A program made the position numbers and the translations under genes. From Stomorhina lunata (Eukaryota > Arthropoda > Insecta > Diptera > Rhiniidae), in the NCBI GenBank assembly GCA_933228675.1, contig OW121743.1, forward strand, positions 91,261,998 through 91,325,997: DNA of 64,000 bases, in the 5' to 3' direction. Below are positions 1 to 12,120 of the stretch, piece after piece. Below the pieces are notes generated by a model. That model saw only the letters and a list, made by a program, of their open reading frames with translations, was not told the origin of the DNA and did not search any database. Each line of letters starts with the position of its first letter. The first letter of the stretch is position 1.

Positions 1-2164
1 ACAGTTCCTCTTATATTGGGTAGATTTGTAACATCTATACGCCCCACATCCCAGGTTAAAGTTTTCGTTACCGAATCAAATGTATATTTACCCTGATTGG
101 GTGTCAGTATACAATTTAAAACACATTTTGGCATGGCTATTTCCAACTTAACTTTATCCACCGAACGACCCATTAAAGTGCGTGTACCCACAGTTAAATC
201 CAAACGTCCTTGCTCTCCCGTTTTGATGGAAAAATTATGTCTAATATAAATTGGTATGGCCACAACCGATTGTGAACTAATGTGATAGGACATTAAACGG
301 AAATTGCCATCTGGTGGAATAAAGCTTAAGAGACGTTCAGCTTCCCACCGCTTAAAGCGTACACAGGGATGGAATGAAACATCATCAAAGAGACGAGGAT
401 TCATAAAGGACAGAGTTAAATCTGGCATGCCAGAAAGTTTAATGCAACAATCAATCTGTGGAGGAAAGAAACAAATTTTATATTTTTCGAAGATTTTATA
501 GTCTTAGTATTAAGCTAACATATCCTTGTATTTCAGCAAACACTGTAGAACCAGATTTGTCTATTATGGCATCTACTTCTTCAATTACATCAAAATAGGC
601 TTCATTGTTGGTATAGCGCACACCACTACGACGCCAAGGTATAGCGGACAATTGACCCTGAGGTAAGGTGGTGCTGACACTAGAAAGAATCACATTTTAT
701 TAATTTTATTAATAAATTAATTTTTTAATAAAAAAGTTATTTAATTTAAAAATAATTTAAAATTCTGTCGATGTCTTATGTCCAGGATAAAACACTAAAG
801 GTTTTGAGCTTCAATTTCCACAACATTAGCATCTGAAAGATGAACAATTTAAAAAAAAAAATAAACTACTATAAATTAAGAAATTAAACTATTTCAATCG
901 GATTATTCCATAGATCAATAAGATAGAGTGAAAAGAACGTGGAACGTGGAAAGCCTGATCGCTTGCTGGTCATAAGTCATGGTCCAAAAATTACTTAATG
1001 CCGAACATAGTTGTGCCACAATAATGCAACCGTTTCCACGGCAGTCGGTTCTTCGAACCGGAACTACTCGGAAATATCAGGATTCCGACCAAGGACTGCC
1101 ACTTTTGCGATACTAACAATAATATCGCAGTTACAACAGCTACAAATAATAACTGCTATGAATGACGTCCAATGTTGCCATGGATGAATTACTATTTAAT
1201 GGAAATTAATTGAGCATGCCAGTGTTCCTCAAGCACGTCCCGTCTGATAACTTCAAACGTTATTATTTTGAATGATGCTTTTGTTGACAGCCAAATAAGA
1301 ACTATTTTATAAAGTATATGCTTAGTCTCGTTATCAAGATGGAGGAAACTTAAGTCTGCATTTTAGGTATTCTATACAGCGTACCGCTCATAATTAGCTG
1401 CAGATCGAAACTCCATTCATCAATTTTACTGCTTTGTTTTTCGGATACCTTAATCTTTATCAAATACTTTATTATTTATCGAAGACGAGAGAGGATTGGT
1501 GTAGACAGAATATAATCACCATGGATCTTTAGTTTGTTTATTTGATATTTTTACGGAAAACTTATAATAAGCCAAACAAATTTTTAATTCATTACTTACT
1601 TGCTTTTACCAGTTACCGAATTAGCAATAGTTCTCAATATAGTGGGTGGTTTAATCAGCTCCTTCAATATATTACTTTCTGTGGCCAAGGGGAAGCCATT
1701 GTCTAACATTTCATCCAACAGCTCATAAACCAAAACATAATTCTCCTTAATAATTGACTCGGAGCAGTCACTGAAGTAATCTTCAAAAGTGTCCACAACA
1801 CGATGTAAAAATTCAATTACAAATAATGGAGGCACTTCTTGTTTGCAGGCAGCCACCAAAGAGACACCTTTTCGCTGGACAGTGATCAAGTAATAATGAG
1901 GTGTTGAGATAACAGGAGGAACATCCTAAAAAAAGAAAATAAGTAATATTTTAAGAACTGGAAAGAATTTCCAACTTACATATGGTGAATTCCTTTGGGC
2001 ATCTAAGAAATAATCGCACACCGAACGAGAGACCACAGAACGCCAATGTTTCTCGAGAAAGACATCGCTGTTGTAAAACATGATTAGGCAAATTTGTTTG
2101 CAAAAATATTTCATATAATTTCAACTTACCCACTACTGTTTACAATAAATAAACTATGGATCAT
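1..2164 (-). CDS. cm: AP-3 complex subunit mu (carmine homologue), partial, five exons
   Basis: This is the medium subunit of the AP-3 adaptor, which sorts cargo from endosomes to lysosomes and pigment granules. In Drosophila its loss gives the carmine eye colour. Exons read on the minus strand are 2164-2130, 2067-1980, 1925-1600, 679-520 and 455-1 (continuing past the edge). All introns have GT/AG ends and phases match; the donor at 519 is a weak GTTAGC. The seen exons give about 354 codons of a family length near 415, so about 60 C-terminal residues are missing. Residues 1-140 form the longin-like N-terminal domain (MIHSLFIVNSSG start, then FLEKHWRSVVSRSVCDYFLD, then VYELLDEMLDNGFPLATES). 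The mu homology domain follows from about residue 165 and includes LSAIPWRRSGVRYTNNEAYF and the cargo-binding part. The match to carmine is close throughout and no break is visible. Confidence 0.95.
680..1599 (-). other. Intron 3 of the AP-3 mu gene (920 bp)
   Basis: The intron lies between the exons at 1600-1925 and 520-679, with donor GTAAGT at 1599 and acceptor AG at 680-681. It is much longer than the other introns of this gene (54-64 bp). Its middle, about 940-1250, is less AT-rich than its flanks and carries a short dyad, CGGTTC-TTC-GAACCG, near 1046-1060. That suggests an old inserted repeat, but I cannot name the family. Confidence 0.6.
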
Positions 2165-2258
2165 TTTATATTTTAGTATTACAATCAATTTTCCTTAAAT
2201 TTTTCTTGATTTATCAAACAAATATGCCAACAATTTTCAATAAACTTTTTTTCTGACA

Positions 2259-3083
2259 CCCAGTAAGAACAGTGTCAAACGTTTGAAATATGATGACTTT
2301 TACGTTTGATATCAAACGTTTTTTTCAAACTTTTTTCAAACCTGAACAGATGTTTGAGATTCACATTCATTTTCAAATGAGGGTTCATTTGAGAATAAAC
2401 GTTTGAAAAATGATAGTTTCTCAAATTGAGAATAAAGGTTATTCTCAAATCATCATCAAACCCTAAGATGATTTGAGAATAGTTTGAAAAATGGTGTTAT
2501 ATAAATTTGATATCAAACCTTATTTCAAATTTTTTCAAACATTAAAAAAAATAATTTTATGTTAAAAAAATAATGTTTAAAATATTTTAATGGAATGACA
2601 TTGCATTTCAAAGAAATTCGTTATTTCTTTCGGATTTTTTTTAAATTGATCCATATTTGAATATATAACCTTGCTTAAAAAATGTCAACATTAAAAATTC
2701 AATAATATTCATATGCATAAGTAAATTTTCTTTGTTTCTTGAATTTTTTTTTTACCTAACAATAAAAAAATATATTTTAAGCAAAAGAATTCAAATATGA
2801 TGCACCGTTTTCAAAAACAAAATAAACAAACTCAAAAATACAACGCCATTTTATTTACGTTCCACATGTAGATGATATCCACATTTGAAAAACCTTTGAG
2901 AATGAGGTTTGATAATGATTTGAGAATAAAGGCATTTCTCAATTTGAGAATAAAGTCCCCTTTTTGTTGAGAACGCTATTATTCTCAAATCAGTATCAAA
3001 TCAGTATCAAACGTTTGACCTTTGAAAAAAGATTTATTTTCAAATCATCCTCAATTTGAGAATAAACCTTTTTTCTTACTGGG
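2259..3083. mobile_element. Non-autonomous DNA element (MITE) with CCCAGTAAGAA termini
   Basis: The ends are inverted copies: CCCAGTAAGAA at 2259-2269 and TTCTTACTGGG at 3073-3083. The interior of about 800 bp encodes no protein. It is built of many copies, in both orientations, of short motifs such as TTTGAGAATAA and TCAAACGTTTGA, concentrated near both ends. Such subterminal repeats are typical of elements that rely on a transposase supplied in trans. The flanks (gaca on the left, caca on the right) do not give a clean target duplication, so the superfamily is left open. It sits 95 bp upstream of the AP-3 mu start codon. Confidence 0.7.
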
Positions 3084-5369
3084 CACAAACACACACTAAT
3101 ACCGTTACACTATGAACAGCTGTGATTTTCTGGGTTGCAAGCAATCGTAGTAGGAAGAAAATGTATCAAATAGTAAAGAGTGGCAACTTTTAAAACAAGA
3201 AAAGAGTTACCAACTTTTTTCTAGGAATGCCCGTTAAAAGATTAAAGGTATAAATTAATTTGAAATAATTATTTCTGATTTTTATATACAAATTAAGTGT
3301 GATTTATGTTTTATACTTATAAATCTATAACGGTGCATGTATATAATCAATAGGCCTAGAAACCAAACAGTCGATTAATATAAAAAAATAGCAAATATGT
3401 ATATTCAACTATTTTTAAAATAACAAAAATAAAATTTAAATTTATGGAATAAAAGAGAAAATTAAAATGGACAGAACCATGACACAACTACACTAGGTAG
3501 TCAATTTTTTAGATCCTGTTGTGCCAAAAAACAAAATGAAACCCAATGCAAACGAAGATATTGAATGATATGAATTTAAGATTTGCACCACACGTATTAC
3601 TCCATAGTTTTATCTTATTTACCGGACATTTTATAAATTTCACGTATTTTTGCTGGTAAAATGCGTTACAAATTCTTCACTTTATGATCATTTAAAAATT
3701 GTTTTAATATACTTATTTTTGACAAACAATAAAAATAAAAAAAAAAAAAAATATTTTTTTTCAATTTTCTTTTGTTTGACTTTTCAGGGATTTGAAATTG
3801 AGAACGAAGTGTGAAGTGATTTTATCTAGTTTTTATTGAACTATGGATAGAACCAATATTTTAGAGCAATTATTCTTTTTAAAAAAATATTACTTTTTTA
3901 CTTTTCGTAGTTTTTGAACCAATAAAGTTTTTGTTTGAATCTCATATTAATTTTTAAAAATGTGTGTATTTAAAATATATGAAAAAATAAGATATTCATC
4001 AATCCCCTGTCATTGAGTAGTTATTCTTTTAATGCCAAAAACTACATCGAAATAAGTCGGTAATCTTAGAATCAACTACATATATATAAAAAAAACATGT
4101 ATTCAGTCTATATATTTGCAAACTATTGGATTAAAGTTTAATTATATAGCTTTTTTAAAACCAATCTATCGGTATTCTTTTTCAAAAGTTTTAGATGGTC
4201 ATTCCATTGAAATCCAAAAATATTCAATTGGAGTTTTAAATCATAGAATATATATACTTAGAAGGCCGACGAAATGTCAAAATACACCTGGTTCAAGTTA
4301 AATGTAGGGATCAATAATATGGTATCGGTAAGCCTAAAAAGAGCTTTTACTTTTCTAAATTAATACAAACAGCAAGATATGATGGGACGAAGATATTCTT
4401 TAAGATTTTCCCGTAATTTGAAGACATTTTCTTGAGAAATCCATCTTTTAAGATGTATAATGATAACTTGATATTAGAATAATTGAAATTTTTTAACAAT
4501 TTTTTATTTAAAATTTCATTAATTTTTTTAATAGCAAAAAAAGAATATCGAAAAAAAAAAATAAAATAAAAAATTTCAGTTTGTAAAAAGTAAAAAGTGT
4601 TTCGACATCAAAATATTGTTCAAATATTAAAAAAAAATTGACATTTTATGTGTGAAATTCGAATTAGTGCGTTGTATTCAAAATTTCGAGGAATTTTTAA
4701 AACAAAAATTTGAGTGCAAAAGCTTTCCTATTTGTAGAAAAAGGCTTTTATTTCGTGTAGTTGTGATTTAATATAATTTTAAATTTTAATGGATCAGCTG
4801 ACAACCTTCTATATAAAAGCTGTGTTCCAGAACTCCCAATACTGTACAATATTGTACAAGTTTTAATCAGAAATTACAATTAAGTGTTCCTGTACTAAAA
4901 AAAACTGTAATTGAGAACGAATTTGAAAAAATTCTAAAATTTTCTCCTTACAATAATTTACATGTTTTTGCCAGAAAAATTTTTCCTGGCAAACATTTAA
5001 AAATTTTCAAAAAAATATTTATGAATAAAAAACAAACAAATATTCTGAAAATTGTTATAAAAAATAAAATATAGAAGAACTGAAATGTTTTTAACGGGTT
5101 TAAAAACATTTCTTTGGATATTTTTCAAGTTAGATCAATTGTGGACTTAAATTTAGGTGTTTTGTGTTCCCGTACTTCTATGTTAGTTTTGCTATTTGGG
5201 AGAATAACTTCTAAGTTACTCTCATTTGCAGGAACTCACCCAGAAAGTAAAGAAACAGACCTAAAGTCAATTTCGTGGTATCAAAAGTATAGGACTGGAA
5301 TTCGACATATGTCAAACTATGTTATTGAACCACTTTTTTCTTTTCAGTTGAAAGTTTGACAATTATGAA
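3084..5369. other. AT-rich intergenic stretch between AP-3 mu and LRRC57-like genes
   Basis: No gene is recognised. Small open frames near 4116-4301 and 5114-5359 have no family signature and look like chance. An AACAGCTGTG motif at 3115-3124 resembles the Drosophila E-box core promoter element (Ohler motif 5). It may mark the original AP-3 mu promoter. Confidence 0.5.
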
Positions 5370-5769
5370 ATGGATCGCTTAAGTATCACACAACGCATAA
5401 AAATTATCAAAACATACTACAAAAATGGTGATACTGCAGCAGCCGCATATCGCGCTTTAAGAGGAGATTAGGGTTTACATAATCGTCCAAATACGCAAGC
5501 AATTGACAAAATTGTGGAAATTTAAAGAGACTGGACTCGTCATGGCGATATCAACTGGCCAACAGGATCATGCGATTCGACACCATTAGACTTTTTTGTG
5601 GGGCTACGCGAAAGACCGTATTTATGCAGATAAACCTTTAACTCTTGAGCACTTAAAAACCAACATTCGTCAAGTTATGGCTGAAATACCGCATAATATA
5701 TGTCAAAAAGTGCTCGAAAATTACCTGATAAGAATCGATACTTGCAAGATTTTGCGTGGTGGTCATTAA
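5370..5769 (+). pseudogene. Internally deleted mariner (DD41D-like) transposase relic
   Basis: The first part reads MDRLSITQRIKIIKTYYK and onward. It matches the N-terminal helix-turn-helix region of the mariner at 44.3 kb, including the HNRP motif. Stops follow after about 33 and 52 codons. At about 5520-5540 the sequence jumps directly to the C-terminal third. There NWPTGSCDSTPLDFF corresponds to NWPPRSCDLTPLDYF around the last catalytic aspartate, followed by a +1 frameshift, IYADKP and a terminal RGGH. The middle, holding the first two catalytic aspartates, is missing. The relic is dead. No terminal repeats were found. Confidence 0.8.
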
Positions 5770-7442
5770 AATGATGTAGTGTCTCACACATAATGTCAAC
5801 GTTCAAACTTTATAATAAAAAAGAAATATCATGGAAAAACTATAATTATTTTTTCTATGTTTTAAATGTCGAAAACTGTAAAAAAGTGGCTTTACAGTAG
5901 GTAGAGACATTTTTCTGCAAAAGTTTGTTATTCAAAATTTTCTTTAAAAATCTGTAATAATATTTTTCACATCAAATTTTTATAAAAATTTTTATTGAAA
6001 AATTTTCTGCAAATTTTAAAACCACAATTTTTTATATAATTTGATATTGAAAAATATTCTGTAAATAAATTTATACTCCAAAATTTTTCTGTAAAAAATT
6101 TCCATTTTCAAATTTTGGTGAACAATTTTATATACAAAATTATATATTAAAAATTTGCATATTTAGAAAATTTTAAGTACAAAATTTTATATTAAAATAT
6201 TTCATGTTGAAAAATTTTGTATAAAAAATTAAAAAATTTTCAAAAATTCATAAGAGTTCTTATTGAAAAATTTTTTATTAGCAAATTTTCTATTTCAAAA
6301 TATTTGTATTAAAAAAATTAAAAAAAAAATTCATTGAAAAATTTAAAAATATTTTTCTTTAATTGTACTTAAATTAAATAACAAAATTAATTACTACCAT
6401 AAAATTTTATTTTTGCAAAACTTTTTATAAAGATTTTACTTATAATGAAAAATTTTCTACAAACAATTTTATGTTGAAAACTATCGAAAATATTTCTATA
6501 AAAAATATAAATGAAAAGATTTTCGATAAAACAGGTTTATTTAATAGCCATGTTACAGAAGTGGAATGAATTCTATAATTTAACTTTCTATTTTTAAAGT
6601 GGAATTGAACTTGTATAATTTTCTTTGTTTCTTCAATATTTGAATAAATTCTTCAGCTAATCAGTGTTATTTGTTAAAACAAAGATAGAGGGACAGATTT
6701 TAATTGAAAAAATGTGTTTTGTGATGTATCGGAATCTACAGAACCTAAAACCATTTCGATCGGAATTTAACTACCAAATGGTTTCAGTTCCAAACGGAAT
6801 TTGAGACATAGTCTACTTTAACATTAGTCAGGTTTGGCTTATCAAGTCTTAAATTTGTATCAGAAAAAACTGACAATTAAAATAAAGCAAACCTGAACGT
6901 ATTATCAAGTTTACTAAAATTTTGAAAATTTGTATGAAATTAAGGAAAAATAAAATGTAAACTGATAAAGAAAATGTGTGTAACCGTGAATGCAGGTTCA
7001 AAAGAAATTTAAAGAAAAACTGATCAAGTAAACCTGATTTGTGTGAAACGGGACATACCTGTAATAACTTTATGTTGAAAAATGTTCTATTGAAAATAAT
7101 GTAACAAAGTTATTGGTTGAGAAATTATTATACAACACTGAAAAAGGGATATAGAATTTAAATTTATTTTCGGTTTATATTTTATTTTAAATATTTTCTT
7201 ATTGAATTAATTCCTCTTTTTTAGCGTTACTCAATCTGGCATCTCTTGGAAATTGACCTCTCAGCTGTTTTTCAAACGTCAAAAACAAAAGTCCAAAACA
7301 AAAGAAACTTCCAAAACAGAAATAAAGTCACAAAGAAAAAGTACACACACTTTTCATAATTTTTATTAATAATTTATTTATTTAATAACAAAATAAATAT
7401 TACCATCAATTGTGGAAACAATTAGTGAGTTTTATAGACATA
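5770..7442. other. Degenerate AT repeat and LRRC57-like 5' region
   Basis: From about 5930 to 6540 runs a strongly decayed series of AAAATTTT(C)TGTA/ATA-type units. It resembles an old version of the satellites seen elsewhere in the window. From 7225 the base composition becomes more mixed. CAGCTGTT at 7262-7269 resembles Ohler motif 5, so transcription of the LRRC57-like gene probably starts near here, giving a 5' leader of roughly 150-200 nt. The transcription start itself was not identified. Confidence 0.4.
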
Positions 7443-8159
7443 ATGGGCAATAAGCAAATCAAACAACACCTGGAAACGGCACAAAAGACTGGAATCCTAA
7501 AGATTTCATTGCAACGATTGCAGGAACTGCCACCACAGCTAAAGAACTATCCAAATGTTTTGAAGACTCTGGATCTGTCCCAAAATCGTTTTGAAGTAAT
7601 ACCCGATGAAGTGGCGAAATTTACATTGATCAAACATTTTAACATGAGTGGGAATCGTATAACAATTGTACCGGAAGCTTTAGGAGATTTGATCAAATTG
7701 GAAGTTTTGATTTTGAATGACAATATGATAACACGTATACCCAAGTCACTGGGTAATTGTAAGAATCTAAAGACTGTTAACTTGAGTCACAACCAAATTA
7801 CTGAGTTTCCCATAATGTTGTGTGGTCTTAAACATCTGGATGTTTTAGATTTGTCACGCAACAAAATCACCAACGTGCCTCCAGAAGTGGGTACATTGTT
7901 TGTGACCGAATTAAATTTGAATCAAAATCAAATTTCTAGTTTGTCTGAGGAAATAGCAGACTGTCCCAAATTGAAGACTTTACGTTTGGAAGAGAATTGT
8001 TTGCAGGCGGCAGCTTTTACTCCACGAATACTAAAAGAATCGAAAATTTCTAATCTTTCAGTTGATGGCAATTTGTTCCAGTCAAAACAATTTACTGATT
8101 TGGAGGGCTACGATGTCTATATGGAACGTTATACAGCGGTTAAAAAGAAAATGTTCTAA
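7443..8159 (+). CDS. LRRC57-like leucine-rich repeat protein (CG3040 homologue), intronless
   Basis: The product is 238 residues, close to human LRRC57 (239). An upstream ATG at 7410 would add 11 residues. I chose 7443 because it gives MGNKQ, the family start and a good N-myristoylation signal, which suggests membrane attachment. Residues 12-20 read ETAQKTGIL, as in LRRC57. About eight leucine-rich repeats follow (LKTLDLSQNRFEVIPDEV, LEVLILNDNMITRIPKSL and similar). The family block TELNLNQNQIS and RLEENCL lies near residues 155-185. The C-terminus LEGYDVYMERYTAVKKKMF is also family-typical. The molecular function is not known to me. It runs divergently from the AP-3 mu gene with 5.3 kb between start codons. 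No defect is seen. Confidence 0.93.
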   Translation: MGNKQIKQHLETAQKTGILKISLQRLQELPPQLKNYPNVLKTLDLSQNRFEVIPDEVAKFTLIKHFNMSGNRITIVPEALGDLIKLEVLILNDNMITRIPKSLGNCKNLKTVNLSHNQITEFPIMLCGLKHLDVLDLSRNKITNVPPEVGTLFVTELNLNQNQISSLSEEIADCPKLKTLRLEENCLQAAAFTPRILKESKISNLSVDGNLFQSKQFTDLEGYDVYMERYTAVKKKMF

Positions 8160-8472
8160 TTTATTTTTGGAGGAAGCGTACTCTTTTGTTTGTTAGACCA
8201 AAAAATTAAATATCTTTAACTAATTAATTGTGCTAACTAAAATTAGTAATAGATTTTACTCATAATCACATAAAAGCCACCTAAAATATATGTAAATTAA
8301 AAAAAGACCGATATATTTCAATTAAACATTCTTTAGAGATCTATTATTTAGAAGCATAAAATACTAGCTTGAATTACGTTAAATTATAGCGTACGATTAA
8401 TGAGTGTGTCTGTATTTTCACTAATTTCTATTTTGATAATAATTTATTGTATTTTAGAAACTATATTTCTTA

Positions 8473-8478
8473 AATAAA
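8473..8478 (+). other. Polyadenylation signal AATAAA of the LRRC57-like gene
   Basis: This is the clearest AATAAA downstream of the stop codon, giving a 3' UTR of roughly 330 nt. The satellite array begins about 220 bp further on. Confidence 0.5.
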
Positions 8479-8700
8479 GTAATAGCATGCTGAGAAACAA
8501 GAGTGTTGGTCCATTGGTTAAAAAACAACTTTAATAAAATTTTCCAGTAAACATTTTTTTATTGAAAATTTTCGATAAAATGGATTTGTAAAAATTCGAA
8601 CAAATCATTTTTCTTTATCGAAAACTTTCTATTACAAAATTTTTATATTAAAGTTATTTTAATAAGAAAACATTTTGTCGAAAATATTTGTTATTTTTAA

Positions 8701-10705
8701 TTTTTCGAACATTTACTATTTATAGGAAATTTTTCAAAAATTTGCTATTTATAGGAAATTTTTCAAAATTTTACTATTTATAAGAAATTTTTCAAAAATT
8801 TATTATTTCTAGAAAATTTTTTCAAAAATTTACTATTTATAGGAAATTTTTGAAAAATTTACTATTTATAGGAAATTTTTTAAAAATTTACTATTTTTAG
8901 GAAATTTTCCAAAAATTTACTATTTTTAAGAAATTTTTCAAAAATTTATTATTTATAGGAAATTTTTCAAAAATTTACTATTTGTAGGAATTTTTTTAAA
9001 AATATACTATTTTTAGGAATTTTTTCAAAAATTTATTATTTTTGTGAATTTTTAAAAAAATTTACTATTTTTAGGAAATTTTTCAAAAATTTACTATTTT
9101 TTAGGAAATTTTCCAAAAATTTACTGTTTTTTAGGAAATTTTTAAAAAATTTACTATTTATAAGAAATTTTTCAAAAATTTACTATTTTTTAGGAAATTT
9201 TCCACAAATTTACTGTTTTTTAGGAAATTTTCCAAAAATTCACTATTTATAGGAAATTTTTCAAAAATTTACTATTTATAGGAAATTTTTCAAAAATTTA
9301 CTATTTATAGGAAATTTTTCAAACATTTATTATTACATAATAGGAAATTTTTAAAAAATTTTCTATTTATAGGAAATTTTTCAAAAATTTACTATTTATA
9401 GAAAATTTACTATTTATAGGAAATTTTTCAAAAATTTACTATTTATAGGAAATTTTTCAAAAATTTACTATTTATAGGAAATTTTTCAAAAATTTACTAT
9501 TTATAGGAAATTTTTCAAAAATTTACTATTTATAGGAAATTTTTCAAAAATTTACTATTTATAGGAAATTTTTCAAAAATTTACTATTTATAGGAAATTT
9601 TTCAAAAATTTACTATTTATAGGAAATTTTTCAAAAATTTACTATTAATAGGAAATTTTTAAAAATTTACTATTTATAGGACATGTTTCTAAAATTTTCT
9701 ATTTATAGGAAATTTTTCAAAAATTTACTATTTATAGGAGATTTTTCAAAAATTTACTATTTATAGGAAATTTTTAAAAAATGTACTATTTATGGAAATT
9801 TTTCAACAATTTACTATTTATAGGAAATTTTTTAAAAATTTACTATTTATAGGAAATTTTTCAAAAATTTACTATTTATAGGAAATTTTTCACAAATTTA
9901 CTATTTATAGGATATTTTTCAAAAATTTACTATTTATAGGAAATTTTTCAAAAATTTACTATTTTTTAGGAAATTTTTTACAAATTTACTGTTTTTTAGG
10001 AAATTTTCCAAAAATTTACTATTTATAGGAAATTTTTCAAAAATTTACTATTTATAGGAAACTTCAAAAATTTACTATTTTAGGAAACTTTTCAAAAATT
10101 TCCTATTTATATGAAATTTTTCAAACATGTATTATTAAATAATAGGAAATTTAAAAAAAATTTTCTATTTATAGGAAATTTTTCAAAAATTTACTATTTA
10201 TAGGAAATTTTTCAAAAATTTACTATTTATAGGAAATTTTTCAAAAATTTACTATTTATAGGAAATTTTTCAAAAATTTACTATTTATAGGAAATTTTTC
10301 AAAAATTTACTATTTATAGGAAATTTTTCAAAAATTTACTATTTATAGGAAATTTTTCAAAGATTTACTATTTATAGGAAATTTTTCAAAAATTTACTAT
10401 TTATAGAAAAATTTACTATTTATAGGAAAATTTTCAAAAATTTACTATTTATAGGAAATTTTTCAAAAAATTAGTATTTTTATAGGAAATTTTTCAAAAA
10501 TTTACTATTTATAGGAAATTTTTCAGAAATTTGCTTTTTTAGGAAATTTTTAAAAAATTTGCTTTATATAGGAAATTTTTTAAAAATTCACTATTTATTG
10601 GACATTTTTCTAAAATTTTCTATTTATAGGAAATTTTTCTAAAATTTACTATATATAGGAAATTCTTCAAAAATTTAGTCTTTATAGGAAACATTCTATT
10701 TTTAG
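8701..10705. repeat. 29-bp tandem satellite array, block 1
   Basis: About 65-70 units of a 29-bp repeat containing TTTACTATTTATAGG and AAATTTTTCAAAAA. The first kilobase is variable, with substitutions, TTTTTAGG variants and small deletions. Units become more uniform around 9420-9640 and 10190-10380. Irregular spots such as 9320-9350 and 10110-10160 carry the same TATTA(A/C)ATAATAGG variant, evidence of a larger internal duplication. No coding sequence. Confidence 0.95.
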
Positions 10706-12120
10706 CAGAAATTATATTGCGAAAAAATTTCTGAACAAAAATTTTTTATTAAACAATTTTTCGTAAGAAAATTTTAGTATCGAAAAATTTTCTAAAAGAA
10801 AATTTTAGTGTCTAATTTTTTGAGGAGAAATATAACTTGATATTTTGGTATAAAGAGTTGCCACACGTTTTTGTATATAGAAGTAGCCATAACTTCTGGT
10901 GCTTGTCCCAACTGTGGTATTTAGTTTATTCTCAAACCGCGAAGATTGGAGGATTATTTGATAGGCTGAAGTCAGGGAAATTTAATTTAGTGACCCTTAA
11001 GGTATGCAACACTAATATTTAGATGATTTCTCTTTACAAAATAGTATTTTTACTTAAACCTAGAGGTCGACATAAGAAAAAAAATGAATGATTAAAATTT
11101 TTTAATTCAATTTTTACAAGAAAAGTATAATATGGAACAATTTATTAGAAAGATTAAAAATAAGAATTAATAAAAATTTGTTTAGAGACGAAAAACTTTG
11201 TATTCCAAAAAGTTTTCAACAATTTTTTTTTTAACAAATATTTGAATCGATGTTTATGTATGAATGGAATTCGTAATGTTTAGAACAATTCATTTCCTGA
11301 AATCAAATCGGAACGCATGCCTTCGCAGGTACTTCAACAATACTTTATTTAGTCCTTCCTTTATTTTTCCATATATTTGATTATATCATTATTCGTATTT
11401 TGCTTGAAATTAAATCGAGCACAAAATAGTTAGGTCTTAAATTTCTTACAAAAGTAAAAATATATCTAAAGCACTTGTTGAACGGAAATCGATCAAAATA
11501 GGACTCTCCATTAAATCACTCTTCTTCCTTTTGGTTTCATTTCAAAGTCTCGTATTGTTTTCACTTTCAGTCAAAAAAGGAAAAGTAAATTACACATAAC
11601 AACACAAAACAGGATTTTTAAATTTATATGCAAAAAACAATTGTTAAGTATTGATGTTATTGTTGTCGGTGTATTGAAAGGAAGTTCGTTATGGTCCTTT
11701 TCTTCAATTACGCGTGCCATATTTGAGTTAGAAAAAAACAAAAAAAAAAATAATATATAAAACTATTTGTTTTCACTGCGGCTTTCTGTCATTTGTTTAG
11801 AATAATAAAAATGAAATTAAAGATTTTTTTTTGAAAGAAAAAAACCTTCTTAGACAAACTTAAGTAGAGCACTTGTGCTCTACTGTCAGATGTAGAATTC
11901 CGATTTGTTTTATTTTATTGTATTTTTAGTTATCATGCTAAAGTGTAGAATATCACGAATTTTTATTCCATATGAGAAAGTACTAGGAAATCATAGATTG
12001 ATTTATTTTTGGGTAGACGCAATACTTAACCTAAAGTGCTTTCATATTGAGGCAATACATTTGTAGCAAATATTTACATATGTATTTAAGTTTGTTTCTG
12101 CTTCTCACTTTATGCCTAAT
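10706..12120. other. Unique-looking AT-rich DNA between satellite blocks 1 and 2
   Basis: Only a decayed fringe of repeats (to about 10830) and one small open frame at 10837-11022 without family features are visible. Nothing else was recognised. Confidence 0.5.

Noticed and set aside
943..1100. A gene or RNA in the GC-richer middle of the AP-3 mu intron
   Set aside because: No frame or fold was recognised apart from a short dyad; an old repeat is more likely.
4116..5359. Two small plus-strand frames upstream of the mariner relic
   Set aside because: No motif, no promoter and no similarity to known families; composition matches surrounding DNA.
7410..7442. Upstream ATG for the LRRC57-like protein
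   Set aside because: It would mask the MGN start and add eleven residues absent from the family.
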